In this document: positions 24,201 through 37,424 of the stretch, one piece after another
Layout: every line of letters starts with the position of its first letter
Numbering within the stretch: the first letter of the stretch is position 1
Assembly (NCBI RefSeq): GCF_040807025.1
Contig: NC_090945.1
Coordinates: 38,495,088 to 38,559,087 of the forward strand
Reading direction: 5' to 3'
DNA: 64,000 bases
Source of the DNA: Struthio camelus
Lineage: Eukaryota > Chordata > Aves > Struthioniformes > Struthionidae
Program-made: the position numbers and the translations under genes
Notes under the pieces: model-generated
The model's database searches: none
Told to the model about the DNA's origin: nothing
What the model saw: the letters and a program-made list of their open reading frames with translations, nothing else

Positions 24201-27200
24201 GTATCACTATGGAAGGACGGAACAAGTAAATTATCTTTCAACTGTATCTTTTCTTTCTGTGCAGTGTTAAAATGCTTTTATACTGATCATTGGATTCATG
24301 TACCCCATGTTGCTAATACTCTACAAGATGTTTTAAAGGTGAAAGAAGGTGGTTGCTTTAGTTACTTCAAGGAACTTGGTTCTTGGTGTTACTGATAACA
24401 TTTTGTGGAAGCAGCTAATGAATGGTGGTTTTCTTGTTTGTTTGTTTTTAATGGCTCACTGTCAGCCTTGATCTGTTGCAGAATTTCTCAACAAAAAGAA
24501 TAAAAGCCCCTTGAATAAGGTGACAGCTCACCATGGCAGAGGAAAAGCTAACTTGTTGTGGGGTTTTAACCTGAATTGAAGTAAAATTTCATAAGATTGC
24601 TTTGTACTCTTTCCTACTACAAAAAATACATTAAATGCAAAGCAGCCATGAGAAGCATAATCTTAAAATATCTTAGGGAACAAGCTGACAATGCAGGTCA
24701 TTTAAATTTTTTAAGAGAATAAGCAAATGCTGTTAAAAGTTTCTTTTGGGAAGAAAATAACACAAGTTAACAACCTAAAGGGTCTCGTAATCTTCAAGAT
24801 AGGCTATTGCTGTGTATTTTGTATACACGTTTAGGACCAGATATTAATCGAGTATATCCAAAATTGGAACAGATTTCAGCGCTTAAGTCACCCCTTTAAT
24901 GTTATAGGTGCCGTTCAGTAACGGGGCAGAATGGCATATACCTAGAACTGAAGCCAATGGTTATATGGAGTGTTCTGTAGTTAGTGTATATTTTTCTGAT
25001 GAAGCTGTCAGTTGTATTTTCATTACTCCCCCCCCCCCCCAAAAAAAAAAAAAAAAAAGTTTGGCATCGTGACTCAAAGAAGATTAAGTCAAGAAAACTT
25101 GGAGTGGTTCACATGCACAGCTGCACCTTTTAAAAAGCATTTCCATCAGAAATTCCAGTAACTTTTCCATAAATGCTTCTATTTAGTTTGTTGCTGAAGA
25201 CAATTTTTGAAAAATTATCTATGTGAAAGTGCACATTGCCTTTTAATGAAAGCTAATGGATTTTCATGGGTAAATATGTCCCCTTTTCAGGTTCCTCAGC
25301 ATCACCCAAATCATCTATTATATCTCCTAGCAATGCAGCAGCTAGCAGACTGGCTGGACAAGGTTGTGATTTAATTATTCCCACAGGTATCGCAGCACTG
25401 AACGGATAACGCCCTTGTCTCTGCTGACAATGCACTAACTCTTTCCTCCACGTTTCTACTAATTTGATTTACTCTTATTTGGAAATAAAACTTCGGGGTC
25501 TTTATGGTGATTCTAGTCTCTGGGTTTTAACAGTTCACAAAGAAACGTCTGCTTTCCTTTCTATATGCTGCTTCTTGCTCTACAGCGTTAAAACTAATTT
25601 ACCAAATCTTAATACTATCAGACAGTAGCTAAAATAAGGGAGAAACAGAAATGTCTTATTTAGGATAAAGCCAAAACTTTTGGCGTTCTTTTTGCCAAAG
25701 TGGTCACATATTCCAGCAGAGTAGAGGATGAGGTTAGGAATAAAGAATTCACAACACCCAAACTAGGCTTTGCCACTGACTCATTGTGTGCCTGTGGGCA
25801 AATTACTTAACATCTTTGTCTGTTTCCTCCTATGTAAAAGGAGAAAAGTTATTTAGTTACCTCATAAAGGTGTTGAGAGGATTCATTACTTACTGTTTGT
25901 ACAGCATTTTGAAGAAGTAAAGCCCTTGGTAGTGCTCCGTGGTAAAGGAATATCTTGAGGCATCTGAAGAGATGTTTTTTTCCAAACCCTGATTTACATA
26001 AATAGCCTGGAAAGGCTAAGGTGACTTTAACAGTCTGGATTATTCAAAATGTGAGAAGCAGGAGTAGTCAAAATTGTACACATTAAAATGTTGCTTAAAA
26101 AAGTGATAATGCTTTGCAACTCTTACTGTTCAGAACACTAGGAGTTATTTTTTCAAAATCAAAACTTAGAATCTGTATAATATACCATGCGAGCTTGACA
26201 ATGCTAAGTACTGGCAATGAATGCGCGCTGAGCGATCCTAGATATTTTAAGTTGTTGCTTGCAATAGTTTCTCCATTGCCCTTTTTACACTACTGTTTTA
26301 TAGAATTAGTTATCACTAATATAATGAGCCAATGAAGTTGAAATGCATAAATGAGCTGAGTTTTTGTTAATGATGGCCAAATATGTTCTCTAGAAAGCAT
26401 AACATTCATTGGAAAGGATAAGAATTTTTTTTGAAAGTTTTGTATTAGCTGCGCACTTGTGATAACAGTTTGTATATGCTGATAACTTTTATTTAATGGT
26501 CTGCAGGATGTAAACAGACTTTTAGATTGGCTAAATCCAAGAGTATGTTTGACTTGGACTTTTAAAACATAAATTAAGTAATAAACACGTCTCAAAAGCT
26601 ATTTTAAGGTCAGTTAGTAAAACTTCATATGTCCAGGTAAGCTTTGTTATTCAGCCTATTACTACATGAAAGTACTGATGTATATGTGCTTTTAATCAGT
26701 TTTAAAATAACTGTGATTTACTTAAGTTGATTTTGAAAATTTGGGTGTTCATGTAAATTTTAACAATGACTCTTCTGCTCTTGCATGTATGATTGCACAA
26801 ATCTTCTACATGTGCTGTTAATCCATTAAAAGCAAAATAAAAACCAAGGCCTTGAAGTTTTGCTTTGTGTCTGACATAGGGGGCAGAACTCAGCAGAAGA
26901 GTGGACCTGTTGTATTAGCAGATGAAGTAAAGAATCCAGCAATGGAGAAGTTGGAATTGGTGAGAAAGTGGAGCCTAAACACTTACAAGGTTTGCAGACG
27001 TATATATGTTTGTGTATATGTGTGTGTATGTGTGTGTATATATATGTGTGTGTGTGTGTGCATGTGTGTATTCTAGAAGTGTTTGCTACGAATTTAGACT
27101 AAAGCTTTCAAAGTATTGTACTGCTGCATGAGAGGAAGTAAGCTGTTGTTGCAGCAAGCATAAGCGAGTATGTATACAGAAAGCTTAGTTTTCTGACCAG

Positions 27201-30200
27201 GTGTAATGACCTTTGAGAGTCTTTTTAAATCTGTGGTGCAAAGTCTTTAATAAGTACTATTAATTTAACAAGGTAAGGAATATTTTGTTTCTTATGTCCC
27301 CTTCAACATATAGGAAGTACAGATTTCAGCAGTAACGCTTCTCATTAAATCTTTTTACTATCTTTCTTAGTTGATAGCTGATGCAATAGAATTTTAGCAA
27401 ATGAAAAAGGTCAGACCTGCAAGTTCTAAAACTTGCTAATCACTGTTATATTTTTGTTTTATTATCCTGGCTGAATTTTTTTTCTTAATGTTGGAATTGT
27501 TGCCTTCTATGTGTGTATTTTGCTTTTTTTTGTGGGGGCACTTCTTTTTTTATTGAATTTGGTGAAATGGAAGTGATGCTAAACAAATAAATAAAAGATG
27601 TTTAAACCACACCAGCTTGCCAGAAGCGACTCTAAGTCATAAGGAAGCTAAGGAACAGTTGTCAGGGAATAGATCACTATCAGGAGTTCTAAACAAAGAC
27701 CAGTTTTGAAAAGTAGATTTTTGTTGTGCCTGAAACTTAGAGAGGTGTGGACAGGTAGGTGTGTATCAGTGGGATCTACATCAACCCATAAAGAAATGAA
27801 GAACCTGGAAAAATCTTCTCTTGCAAAACACAGATCTGAATCCCTAGTGCTCCAGTGTCCTTACATCCAGATAGGGACTTTCTGCCCAGTAAGGATGGGA
27901 AATGGGGACAGATGTTTTGCTCACTAGTAAATGTTTATGCTGCTCTTTGTGATAGGATCAGAAGACGATTACATCTTTATGTCTAATGGAACATCTCAGA
28001 TGTTTATTTAGAACATTACTTCTTTGGAAATCTCTTTGCGAAGTCTGGATTTTTAGGTTTATTTCTTGGCTTAAACCTTCAAACCTTCCCCATCCCTACC
28101 CTGAAACCCGAAATCCCACCAGTATGACATTGCAGAGTTTAGCACTTCAGAAAACTAAATGGGTCTCTTGAAATCTAGAAGTTTGAGGTTGTTTCCCATG
28201 TCTGCCTCAGGACTGGCCTATGAATATAGGTCAGTTATGACCTTTCTAAAATCCCATACTGACTTTTTTTGGGCTTTCTTAGGAGGAATAAGATTGTTCG
28301 GAGAGAGCTTATGAATACAGCTGAGTTTAGGGAACATTATACAAATATCCCTGGAGATGCCATACATTCACAAACACATATCAAGTTGCATATCAAGAAC
28401 AGGTATTTCATTTGATTAAGGCAGTATTTCAGTTTGTGAGCATACTAGTTTGCCATGGTTCTTCCCTTTAGAAAGGTCATGGGATGAATCTTCCTCATTA
28501 TCTCATAGCTAACAGGTTAGAGGTTAACAGAGGGGAAGTAAGGGGTAGGAGTAAATGGTCAGTATAGGTAAGTCAGCAGTTGAATGCCCCCCCCCACCCC
28601 CAGCTGAGAACCATGCTGTTCCATATGATAGAAATTAATCAAGAAGTGGAGTTACTGGAGAAGATTGTTATTACAAAGCTACTTAGGGAACTGACATGAG
28701 TAGTTCCTCTATCACTGCCTCTATATTAGAAGTTATAAAATACAAATTATTGGATGTTAGGGACAGAATTGGAGAAGAAATAATGTTTTGAATACTTGCC
28801 TTAGCAGACATTTTAAGGCCTCTTTTTATTTTTGGGCCATTGTCAAGTGTGGGATACTGAACTACAGTGTACACCAGTAAGGCCTATGTTCTAAAATGCA
28901 CATGGTGACTCTGTGGAGGCATTTATGTGAAGAAGAAAGTGGTTACTGAATGAATGAATAAAACTCTTCAGATCTTTAAGGTATTTTTTGCTCCTTTAAG
29001 TTCCTGTTACTTTTGTAAGTTTTGGTAATGATGGAGGTATTGTTTATTATGTGATTCATCTGCAGCCTCATCTTATGGCTAATAAGAGCTTGAGGGGTGA
29101 GGGGTTTCAACTGATAATGCAAGGAAATGTGCCCTTTTGTTCTTACACGCTGGCTCTACAGAGTACATGCAAGTGAAGAACAAGAGTCGCATTATTACAT
29201 GGCTGCAGTGCCATAGAATATGTATAATCCTCAAACAGTGAGACATAACAGATGGGTTTTCCTTTTTCTCCAAGGTACTCGCTGGAAACCATTTACAATT
29301 ACTGCTTGCCTTGTGAGATGGCAAATACAGAACTCACATTCTGAAATCAGACTTCTCAAATCAGTTGATTTTTGTCAATGAACCTTTTTCCCATTGGCAT
29401 GCAGCCTGAAATTGTCTGAAGCTTAGATGATCTATGTCTAATCATGATTTCTTCAAATTGAAGTTCTAGGGATTTCAGTATCCCTATCAACCTTTTCTCT
29501 TTTTAGCTTTCTACTTTCAGGTGCTCTCATTGATGTCAGCCAGCTCTTTCACCTTTTGGAGTCATCACTCCGTAATATTTTGGCTTTTACATTCAGAAAT
29601 CATACCCATCTGTGAATGGATGGTCAAGCAGAGATAACTGCTTTTGTTCTCTCCCTCTTTCACCTCATATTGCTGTTTTAAGCCACTGTTTCTGTGTGAA
29701 AGTTACAGGAGGATAAAGCTGGTCTTTTTTCTAGCCGAACCATGAATTTTAGTGGACTGTATCTAACTTCCTCCCATAACTCATTACTTAATAAGATTAT
29801 TCTGTTGCTTTTGCAGCTGCTGTCCCTCTTTACTTTATCTTGCTCCATAGTAACCATTACCCTTTTCCCACACCCTTTGAATGAGGAAGGCATTTTCACT
29901 TTAGCAGTAAGACATAGGCATGAACAGATTGTGACTCTTTTTTAAAAAAAAAAAAAAAAAAAAAAGCTTTTCTTTATTTTTCATACAACTTTCTAAATTT
30001 TGAGGAAAAATATATCTGGCTTACAAGCCTCTCTGTAATACCGGGTTATTAGTGGAATTTTTATTTCTAAGACTTGTTTATTAATGTCTCCCTCCATCTT
30101 TTAAAATATGTAATTTAAAAAATGTTTCCCTTAAATCCTTTTTTTTTTTTTCCTTGAGAGAGTTGTTTTTCTTAAAATTTGCTTTATGTTACTTTTTGAG

Positions 30201-32997
30201 GATTAAATTCTTATTCAGGACCATATTCTTCATAGATACTCTGTTGAAGAAAAGCAAAACAATTCATAGTTTGAGGTTTTCCTCTTCAATTGCTGATGAG
30301 AAAACACAGCAACTTGTCTGTATAGTACCTTTAGAACCAGAAAGAATGAAAATAGATAGGTGCATCTTCTTTCTCAGTTATTTTTGCTTAACCTCAATGT
30401 TCAACTTTGTCTTTAGGTACATCTCAGTCTAGCAAAGTATACAAAGCCTAAGTAGTCTCTCGAATCACTAATTTTTCTCATTTGTCAGGGTTGCTTTTTT
30501 ATTTTTAATTTTTTTGCTGTAACTTCTGAGGCTAAAAGCATCAAAATGCTCCTCGATTGCAAAGAATTTCTTCCTCGGTGATTTATTCTTGCTTCCAAAA
30601 ATGTTACCTTCCATGACTTGGATTCTCTTGCATTTCTGCATGTGTGTGTTTGTGTGTCTCAGCTTTTTTGGAAAACCGCCAGAATTTCTCCTTTAATTGC
30701 ATAGTTTATAGTGAAATACTTATGCTCTCATGATGCTCCTTCCTCAGTTGCAATTTGCAATTTCTGTTACTGCCTTTGGTAATACAGGTGTGTTCTGTGA
30801 CAATATGATTTGTTATGCTCTCCCAAATTTCTGAATCTTGACAGAAAAACATCTCCTAAACTTGCTGTGCTTTTTCCTGTTGGTTGGTTGAATCTAACAA
30901 AATAGCCCAAATAAGCTTTAGATTGGAAGGTAAACGCTATCAGTTATGATAATCTCTTTCTGCTTGATCATTCTTCATCTTTGTGTTTTGTCAGTTAACT
31001 TTGGAAAGGACACAAAATTGTAACAGACTAAAAGAAGTACATCTCCTTTGGACATAAGTCCAGACTGAATTAAACCAAATTCCTTGAATTATTCAGTACA
31101 ACCCTGGAAGATCTAATGCTGTAATGTGTTTTGGGAATGTAATTTAAAATAGGGTTTGGTTTCACTTCACCTAATAAAATTGAAATTTTGCACCTAGGTT
31201 CAGTCTCTTCAGAGTAGTTGTAGCCTTGACCGTTAATTTAATTTCCTTGTAATTCCGGTTTTAGCAGTGGTTCTTCATACGTAACTCCGTTTTGTCTTTC
31301 ACCTCTTGGGTCCACAGATGAACTTCAAGTCACTTAGTACAACAGTAAATGATTCCTGCTTTACAGAGAGAAATTGTAGGGCTTTGCCACGCATCTGCTT
31401 TGCAAATGGCTTCTCCTGTGTTTCAGTGGACGGAAACCCAAGGATGCCTCTGGGGAGCCTCACTGTCAAGTTGGGCTCAAATCTCTGGCAGAGAGGGTGT
31501 CACGGAAAACTGGAATGTGGTAGCATCTTAAGTTGTCGCAGCCATTGCCTGAATGAAAGTGTCTACAACCTACACATAAGAGCAGGTTTTGCTGCTCACC
31601 ACATTAATGAACTGCGAATCAGTTGAGAAGTCTATTTGTGACAGAAAAAAATAGAGCTGATTGTTGCAGAAAGACGTTATTTTATATGTGGGTGAATAAA
31701 CAATAAGAAATGCAGTTTAAGACAGCTTTACCTGTTTCCCAGTAAGACTTCCCAATCGACTTTAAACGTGACAAATGCTCTGCCCATGCTGCCCCCCAAC
31801 AAAAATAACTTTTTTAGACATATTCAGGATCTTATTGGAAACTCCATAAAATAACATGGGTTACAGCTCTGGAACTGGATGGTTAGTAGACAAAGTCCAA
31901 AAGATCACAGAGTATATATTTTTTATGCAGAACTGGTAATACTCCTATTAACTGACTTTGATGTAGCAGGCTAAATAATTTCTTCTTTTAACTTAGTGAG
32001 ATTCACCAACCCCAAAAAGAGATAAATGTTCTTTTACTTGAGAAACAATTAGTTATGCTCCTGATTTGCTAACTTGAATATTCATATTAGTAAGAGTTGA
32101 GACTTGTCCAGCTGTTCTTGCTGAGTCCTGATAAACTTCTAAGGTGTGATGGTTTTTTCAGTTTGTTGTGCAAACTTTTATTGGGAGGGGTGATTGTGAA
32201 AGAATTGTGTGTAATTATATGTCCCTTGAAGCTGAAAATGGGTGTATGCTGTGCTGTCTTGGATATATTTGATTCCTTAGAGTTTAATTTTTTTTTTTTT
32301 CAGTGTACACGTCAGATCATCTCTGAAAAATTGGGTCGTGGCTCAAGAACAGTAGATCTGGAACTAGAAGCTCAAATAGATATATTGAGAGATAACAAAA
32401 AAAAATATGAAAATATCTTGAAACTGGCACAGACGTTGTCCACACAACTCTTCCAGATGGTACATACCCAAAGGCAACTTGGAGATGCGTTTGCTGACCT
32501 GAGTTTGAAATCATTGGAACTTCATGTAAGACTTTTATAGTGTTAAAAAAAATAAAAAGGCAGAGATGAAGATAAGTCTAATTCACTTGTCCAGGGTGTA
32601 TATTAGTTAGCCACTAATTTTTCTAAACATTGTAGTTAAGAACATTACATGCTGTTTGCGTTAAAAGTTTATGTAATTTGCTTCAGACTGTAGGAAATTA
32701 TTGAAATTACTGTAGTTGTTAACTGTTTCTAAATGTCTCTCTTTAATGGAAGATTGGACTCAAGAAGTGACGTACAGCTTTCTTTTGTATGGTAAATGCA
32801 TTTTGCTATTCCTTTTGCTTCTAATGAAATGCCGTCAAAAGTGTTGCAGAATATTACTTCCTGTCAATTACAGAATGTCTCTGGGGACTATGCCTGGGAG
32901 TAAGTAGAGTAGGGCACGCTACTTCACTTCTGCATACTGAATGTGAGTAAAAGATTTCACTGTAGTAGATTTAGGCGTTGAGGTTTCATATCAAAGT

Positions 32998-33034
<37 letters not shown>

Positions 33035-36000
33035 GGCTTTTGCTATTGGGTAGAACTAATCTGTATTCTTATGTCACTTGGAGTTTCTGAGCAAGAGAGG
33101 CAATCTTTAGATGTCTGCATTTGGGTTGCTACAATTCCTTGCTTTAGAAGTTTTTAACACTTGCACTTTTTGCTGTTACTGGTAACAGAACTGTCTGCTG
33201 TAAAAAGAGAAAAGTTAGATATTGCCTATGAAAAGTAGTAGTAGGTGTTTTACTTCTACATTGATCATACTTTACTGCCAGAGATAAAGCAGTTTGATTC
33301 TGCTACCGGTTCCTAGGAAAAACAGTGTCAAGGGACTGAATGATCCGCTAAAACATAGCTGCTGAAACAGCCCAAATTACCTTTGTGGTTATTAAATTTA
33401 AAATCTCTGTTTCTGTATTCCTCTCTCTTCATGATTGCCGATTTCCAGTGAGTTTGGGGGAGAGGTTGGGCTAACGCTTGCACAGAGGGAGCTTAACTGG
33501 TAGCTACTTGGAATAATTTCTGGCTCCTGCACTCAAATATGGAAATCTTTAATGTTACAGCCTGGCAGATGAAAATTTATGCACAATGTAGCATGTCTAG
33601 CAGCTGAGAAATTAAATCATCTGACAAAAGGGGCAGACATTTTTTTTAGTAATCAGTGTATTCTTGACACAAATACGGGGTATATGATTTGTGCTAAAAC
33701 TTACTGATTGTTGTGAAGTATGTGCCGAAGCTGGATGTTTTTTCTGAAACTCAGATTAAATCTGGCATCGTTCTCTTGTTTAAAGAATTTTCTTCCATAG
33801 ACAGCTTGTAACTGCTAGTGGGAATATCCAGGTTCTGTCAATGTCTTGGAATCTGTTTCAGTCATTCATCTCCTGAACGGGGCTGTTCATGAAAATCAAA
33901 TAAAGGTTTTTGCTGCTGTAATAAAAGTTATCTAACCTTTGCCTCTTGGAGACTTGCCTGATGTTTGTCTCTTTCCTCTCTGTGTTTTCCCTTTGTTTAA
34001 TCTGTACTGTGTTGCTGGCTGTAGCGTGGCCTGTTCTTGAGTGTTTAGATAGCGTTGTTGCTCTAAAACTTGTGCAAGACTAAAAGGAAAATACCTGAAA
34101 AGTTGGTCTTCATATTTAATTTCATAGTGTATGGGGGGGAGGGGTAGAAAACGCCAAACTCCCTGTCTAAAGATAATATTCCTTGCTTTATACATGTTAA
34201 CAAAATGAGATCTTACTGTGATATGTGCAGAGGTATTACTTAATGTGAATGTTTTCCTGTTTCTCTTTTGGATACAAAGATATGTCCTGGTTCCAGGCTC
34301 ATGTGCTTCTAATTTTACAGACAGATGAAGTCCAATTGTAATTGACCTGTGCGTAGAATACGAACTGAGTGTAAACTCTTGATACAGAAAGGATTTCCTC
34401 TCTGTTTCCGAAGAGGTATACGCAGAGGTCATGGACAGAAGTTGAGGTCCAAGTTTTTATATGACATTGTGTAATGCTCATTAACTGAGAGCTGGTTCTG
34501 TGACCCTTTAAATCAAATGGAGCCTGCTGCAGCCCTGTTCTTACCCATCTCCTTTGAAACGGTACTGTTGCTTACTTGGGTCTGCAGTGATTTGGGTCAG
34601 AGAACCAGCTAGAAAATTAATTGCAGTCTTTCCTGCATGAGGCAGAGGAGTTGGGAAAAGTGCAGCTAAATGCCGCTGAAAGGGGCAGACCTTCTTTTGC
34701 CATTGGCGTTGCCTGTGTGCTTGCTCCTACTTCTTCCTTGTGCTAGTGCTTGTGTTACTGTGTAGCAGGCTGTCCCAGAGAGCTAAATGAGCTGACGGAT
34801 TTATTTGGATTTTGGCAGGATCCATAGTGACCTGGCTGACCGTTCTTTGTCACATAAGCAGCTGTATAGCACAAAGGAGATTGTGGGAATATCTTTTTAG
34901 CAGGGTCTTAGCTCATAAAAACTTGCCACAGGTTCTCTTCCTTTTTTCCTCTCCCTCAAACTGCTTATTTCCTTTTCACCTCCTTTTCTAGAGGCTTCCC
35001 CCCTTACCATTGCCTGATAACGTTAACCACGTGAAGTGATTAACGTTAACAAGAAACATCATTTGGCTTTGGGGTTTATGTTTTAGATAGATTAAAGGAA
35101 GCTGGGAGAATACAGCACTTCTGACTCAGATGTTGGCAATGTGCAAGCCTAAAAAGACCAAGTTCCAGATATGAACCTAGTGTGTTTTACAACTAGAAAT
35201 TGTACTTTTTTAATGAGAGCTCCATCTGTGGAATGTGAAGATGCCATATGGATGACATAAATATAATAATCAGGCTTGTTTGGCATCTATGCATTAAGAA
35301 AACTTTTGCAGCTTTGGTCAGTGCTTACTTTTTTTTTTTTCCCCTTAAAGATGAAGAAAGCATGAACAAACATATATTCAAATGTGACTGAAATGCCTTG
35401 GAAATAACGGAAATATTTTTGCCTTTGCAAATTTATGGCTGATCGACCTTACCGGTTTTATTTGCTGTCCATTATAGTGCTCTACTTTTCAGTTATTTAC
35501 AGCCTATTAAAATGTGGCAAATCTTGGATTTTTTTTGCAATGCTCTTTTCCAGAAAGTAAGAATAAAACTTGCTAACTAATTAATACTGTGTGCCCTTGT
35601 GAATTTAGTTGTACTACTGTATGTAATACAATACTGTCTCTGTTGGTATCAGAATGTTGCCTAGACAACTACATGGGAGATGCCGGATTAAAACCGTGTT
35701 GAATCACAATGTAAAGATTTCATTAGCACTCACTTTAAAGTAACATTAAAGGCTTTGGAGTTCAGAAAAAAACACATTATAAAATAGGATTTTACATCAC
35801 ATGTGTGGCATCAAAACTGTAAACCATGTTTTACTGATACTAGAGGGATTTCACAAAAACTGTGAACTGAATATTTCTGTTTAATCATAACCATACTTAC
35901 ACAGAAGTGACAAAACTTCCACATCTGTGCTGTCATGGGTTTTTTTTATATAGTTGCTGATGAATGTTATGATTTGAAATGATCTACAGTTTTTGTTTTT

Positions 36001-36291
36001 GTTTTATTTTTCTTCTCTGCTCTCTTTATTTATAGGAGGAGTTTGGCTACAATGCAGATACTCAGAAACTTCTAGCTAAAAATGGAGAAACTCTTCTTGG
36101 GGCTATTAACTTTTTTATTGCCAGTGTGAATACATTGGTGAATAAAACAATTGAGGACACATTATTGACTGTGAAACAATATGAAAGTGCCAGGTAGCTA
36201 TTCTATGTCTAGCTATTTTCATTACAACTTAATCTTCAGGAAACAAATTTTTTATCGATTTTGTCCTTGTATTTGAATAGCTAATATAGCA

Positions 36292-36323
<32 letters not shown>

Positions 36324-37387
36324 TAAGTATAAGACAACTAGTATAATCGGGATTTACAGTTAACTCTCTCATTGCACATGTTTTTAAATGTCTTGTAAAT
36401 TTCCTGTTGTAGACTTGATTTTATTTGTCAGCTTCATAGGTCTCTAAATAATTATATTCTTTTTTCCTGCCCGCTAGATTAAGGCGGTTTTCTAAACAGA
36501 AAAGCAGTGCAAAGTTGAGCCTTTTATCTAGCTATATTGCAATAAGTGAAGTAGTTTCTCTGGCTGAAAAACATTAATCCTTGTGCTTCAATTTTTATGC
36601 AGAGTTGCAGGTCTGGTTTGGGCCAGGCAGAACCAAAAAGAAACTTCCTAGTGGCTGAATAGTATCTAGCGGTAGATAATGGGTTGTGTGCCCTGGAGAA
36701 GATTACTTCAGTCAGGATATTGCTAAGTTTTCCGAAACTAGGTTCCTTTCTTTTGCCAGTGTTTAGACTTGTGGTCCTTTCTGGTGCTGGTTCCGTTCTG
36801 ACATTCAGCTCTGGTGCTGGTTCCATTCTGACCCATTGCACTTAATTGGGTACAAATTTTTCTGTAATTCTCCAAAAGGCATAGTTTCTACATGTTAACT
36901 TTTTTTAGTTTTAGAGCAAAAAATGCAAATGACTCGAGTTCGGGAGTTCTCGCCCACCCTTTTTTCATTGTTCTGTTTTTATTCTAGTGCTTTATTTATA
37001 AGCAAAATACTTTTAAGCTATTGTTTTGATATTTGGATATGTTGTTAAATGGCAAGAAAGACAAAATTAACCTGGAAGTAAAGTACTGCTTTATTTTTGA
37101 TGTCAAAATATTTCTCAAAAAATGAGAAATGAATGCATGTGTTTTCCAGGTATTCCCTTGAAAATGTATGCAAGGTACATCTGCTAAGAGTTCTTGCCAG
37201 TCCTTCTGAGTACATGATTCTTCCCTCTTGAAATATCTTCATTAGTTTCTATTTCTTTTCAGTAAAAGAATTAAGTATCTTGTAATTTTGTTATGACAGA
37301 TAAAAGATGAAGGATCTTCACTTATCTAGTCAGTTTGCCTTTTCCAATTTGTATTCCAAATAATTACTTTTTCCTCTAAAAAGGTTA

Positions 37388-37424
<37 letters not shown>

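Larger units (their letters stand above)
25387..26879 (+). other. ARFIP1: ARFIP1 intron 5
   Basis: Intron carrying an in-frame stop just past the donor (TAA 25407-25409), an AATAAA hexamer at 25484-25489 followed by GT-rich DNA, and a MIR-like SINE at 25757-25955. Nothing else was recognised. Confidence 0.65.
26990..32303 (+). other. ARFIP1: ARFIP1 intron 6
   Basis: Intron beginning with a TG/TA microsatellite at 27001-27070 directly after the weak donor. It also has a poly-A tract at 29944-29965 and a C-rich stretch near 28587-28602. A 106-codon open frame at 31306-31626 shows no recognisable family. The acceptor has a long poly-T tract before CAG at 32301-32303. Confidence 0.6.

Noticed and set aside
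31306-31626. 106-codon open frame in ARFIP1 intron 6
   Set aside because: No recognisable family, no flanking splice or promoter logic, and a second frame is open over the same stretch. Probably chance.
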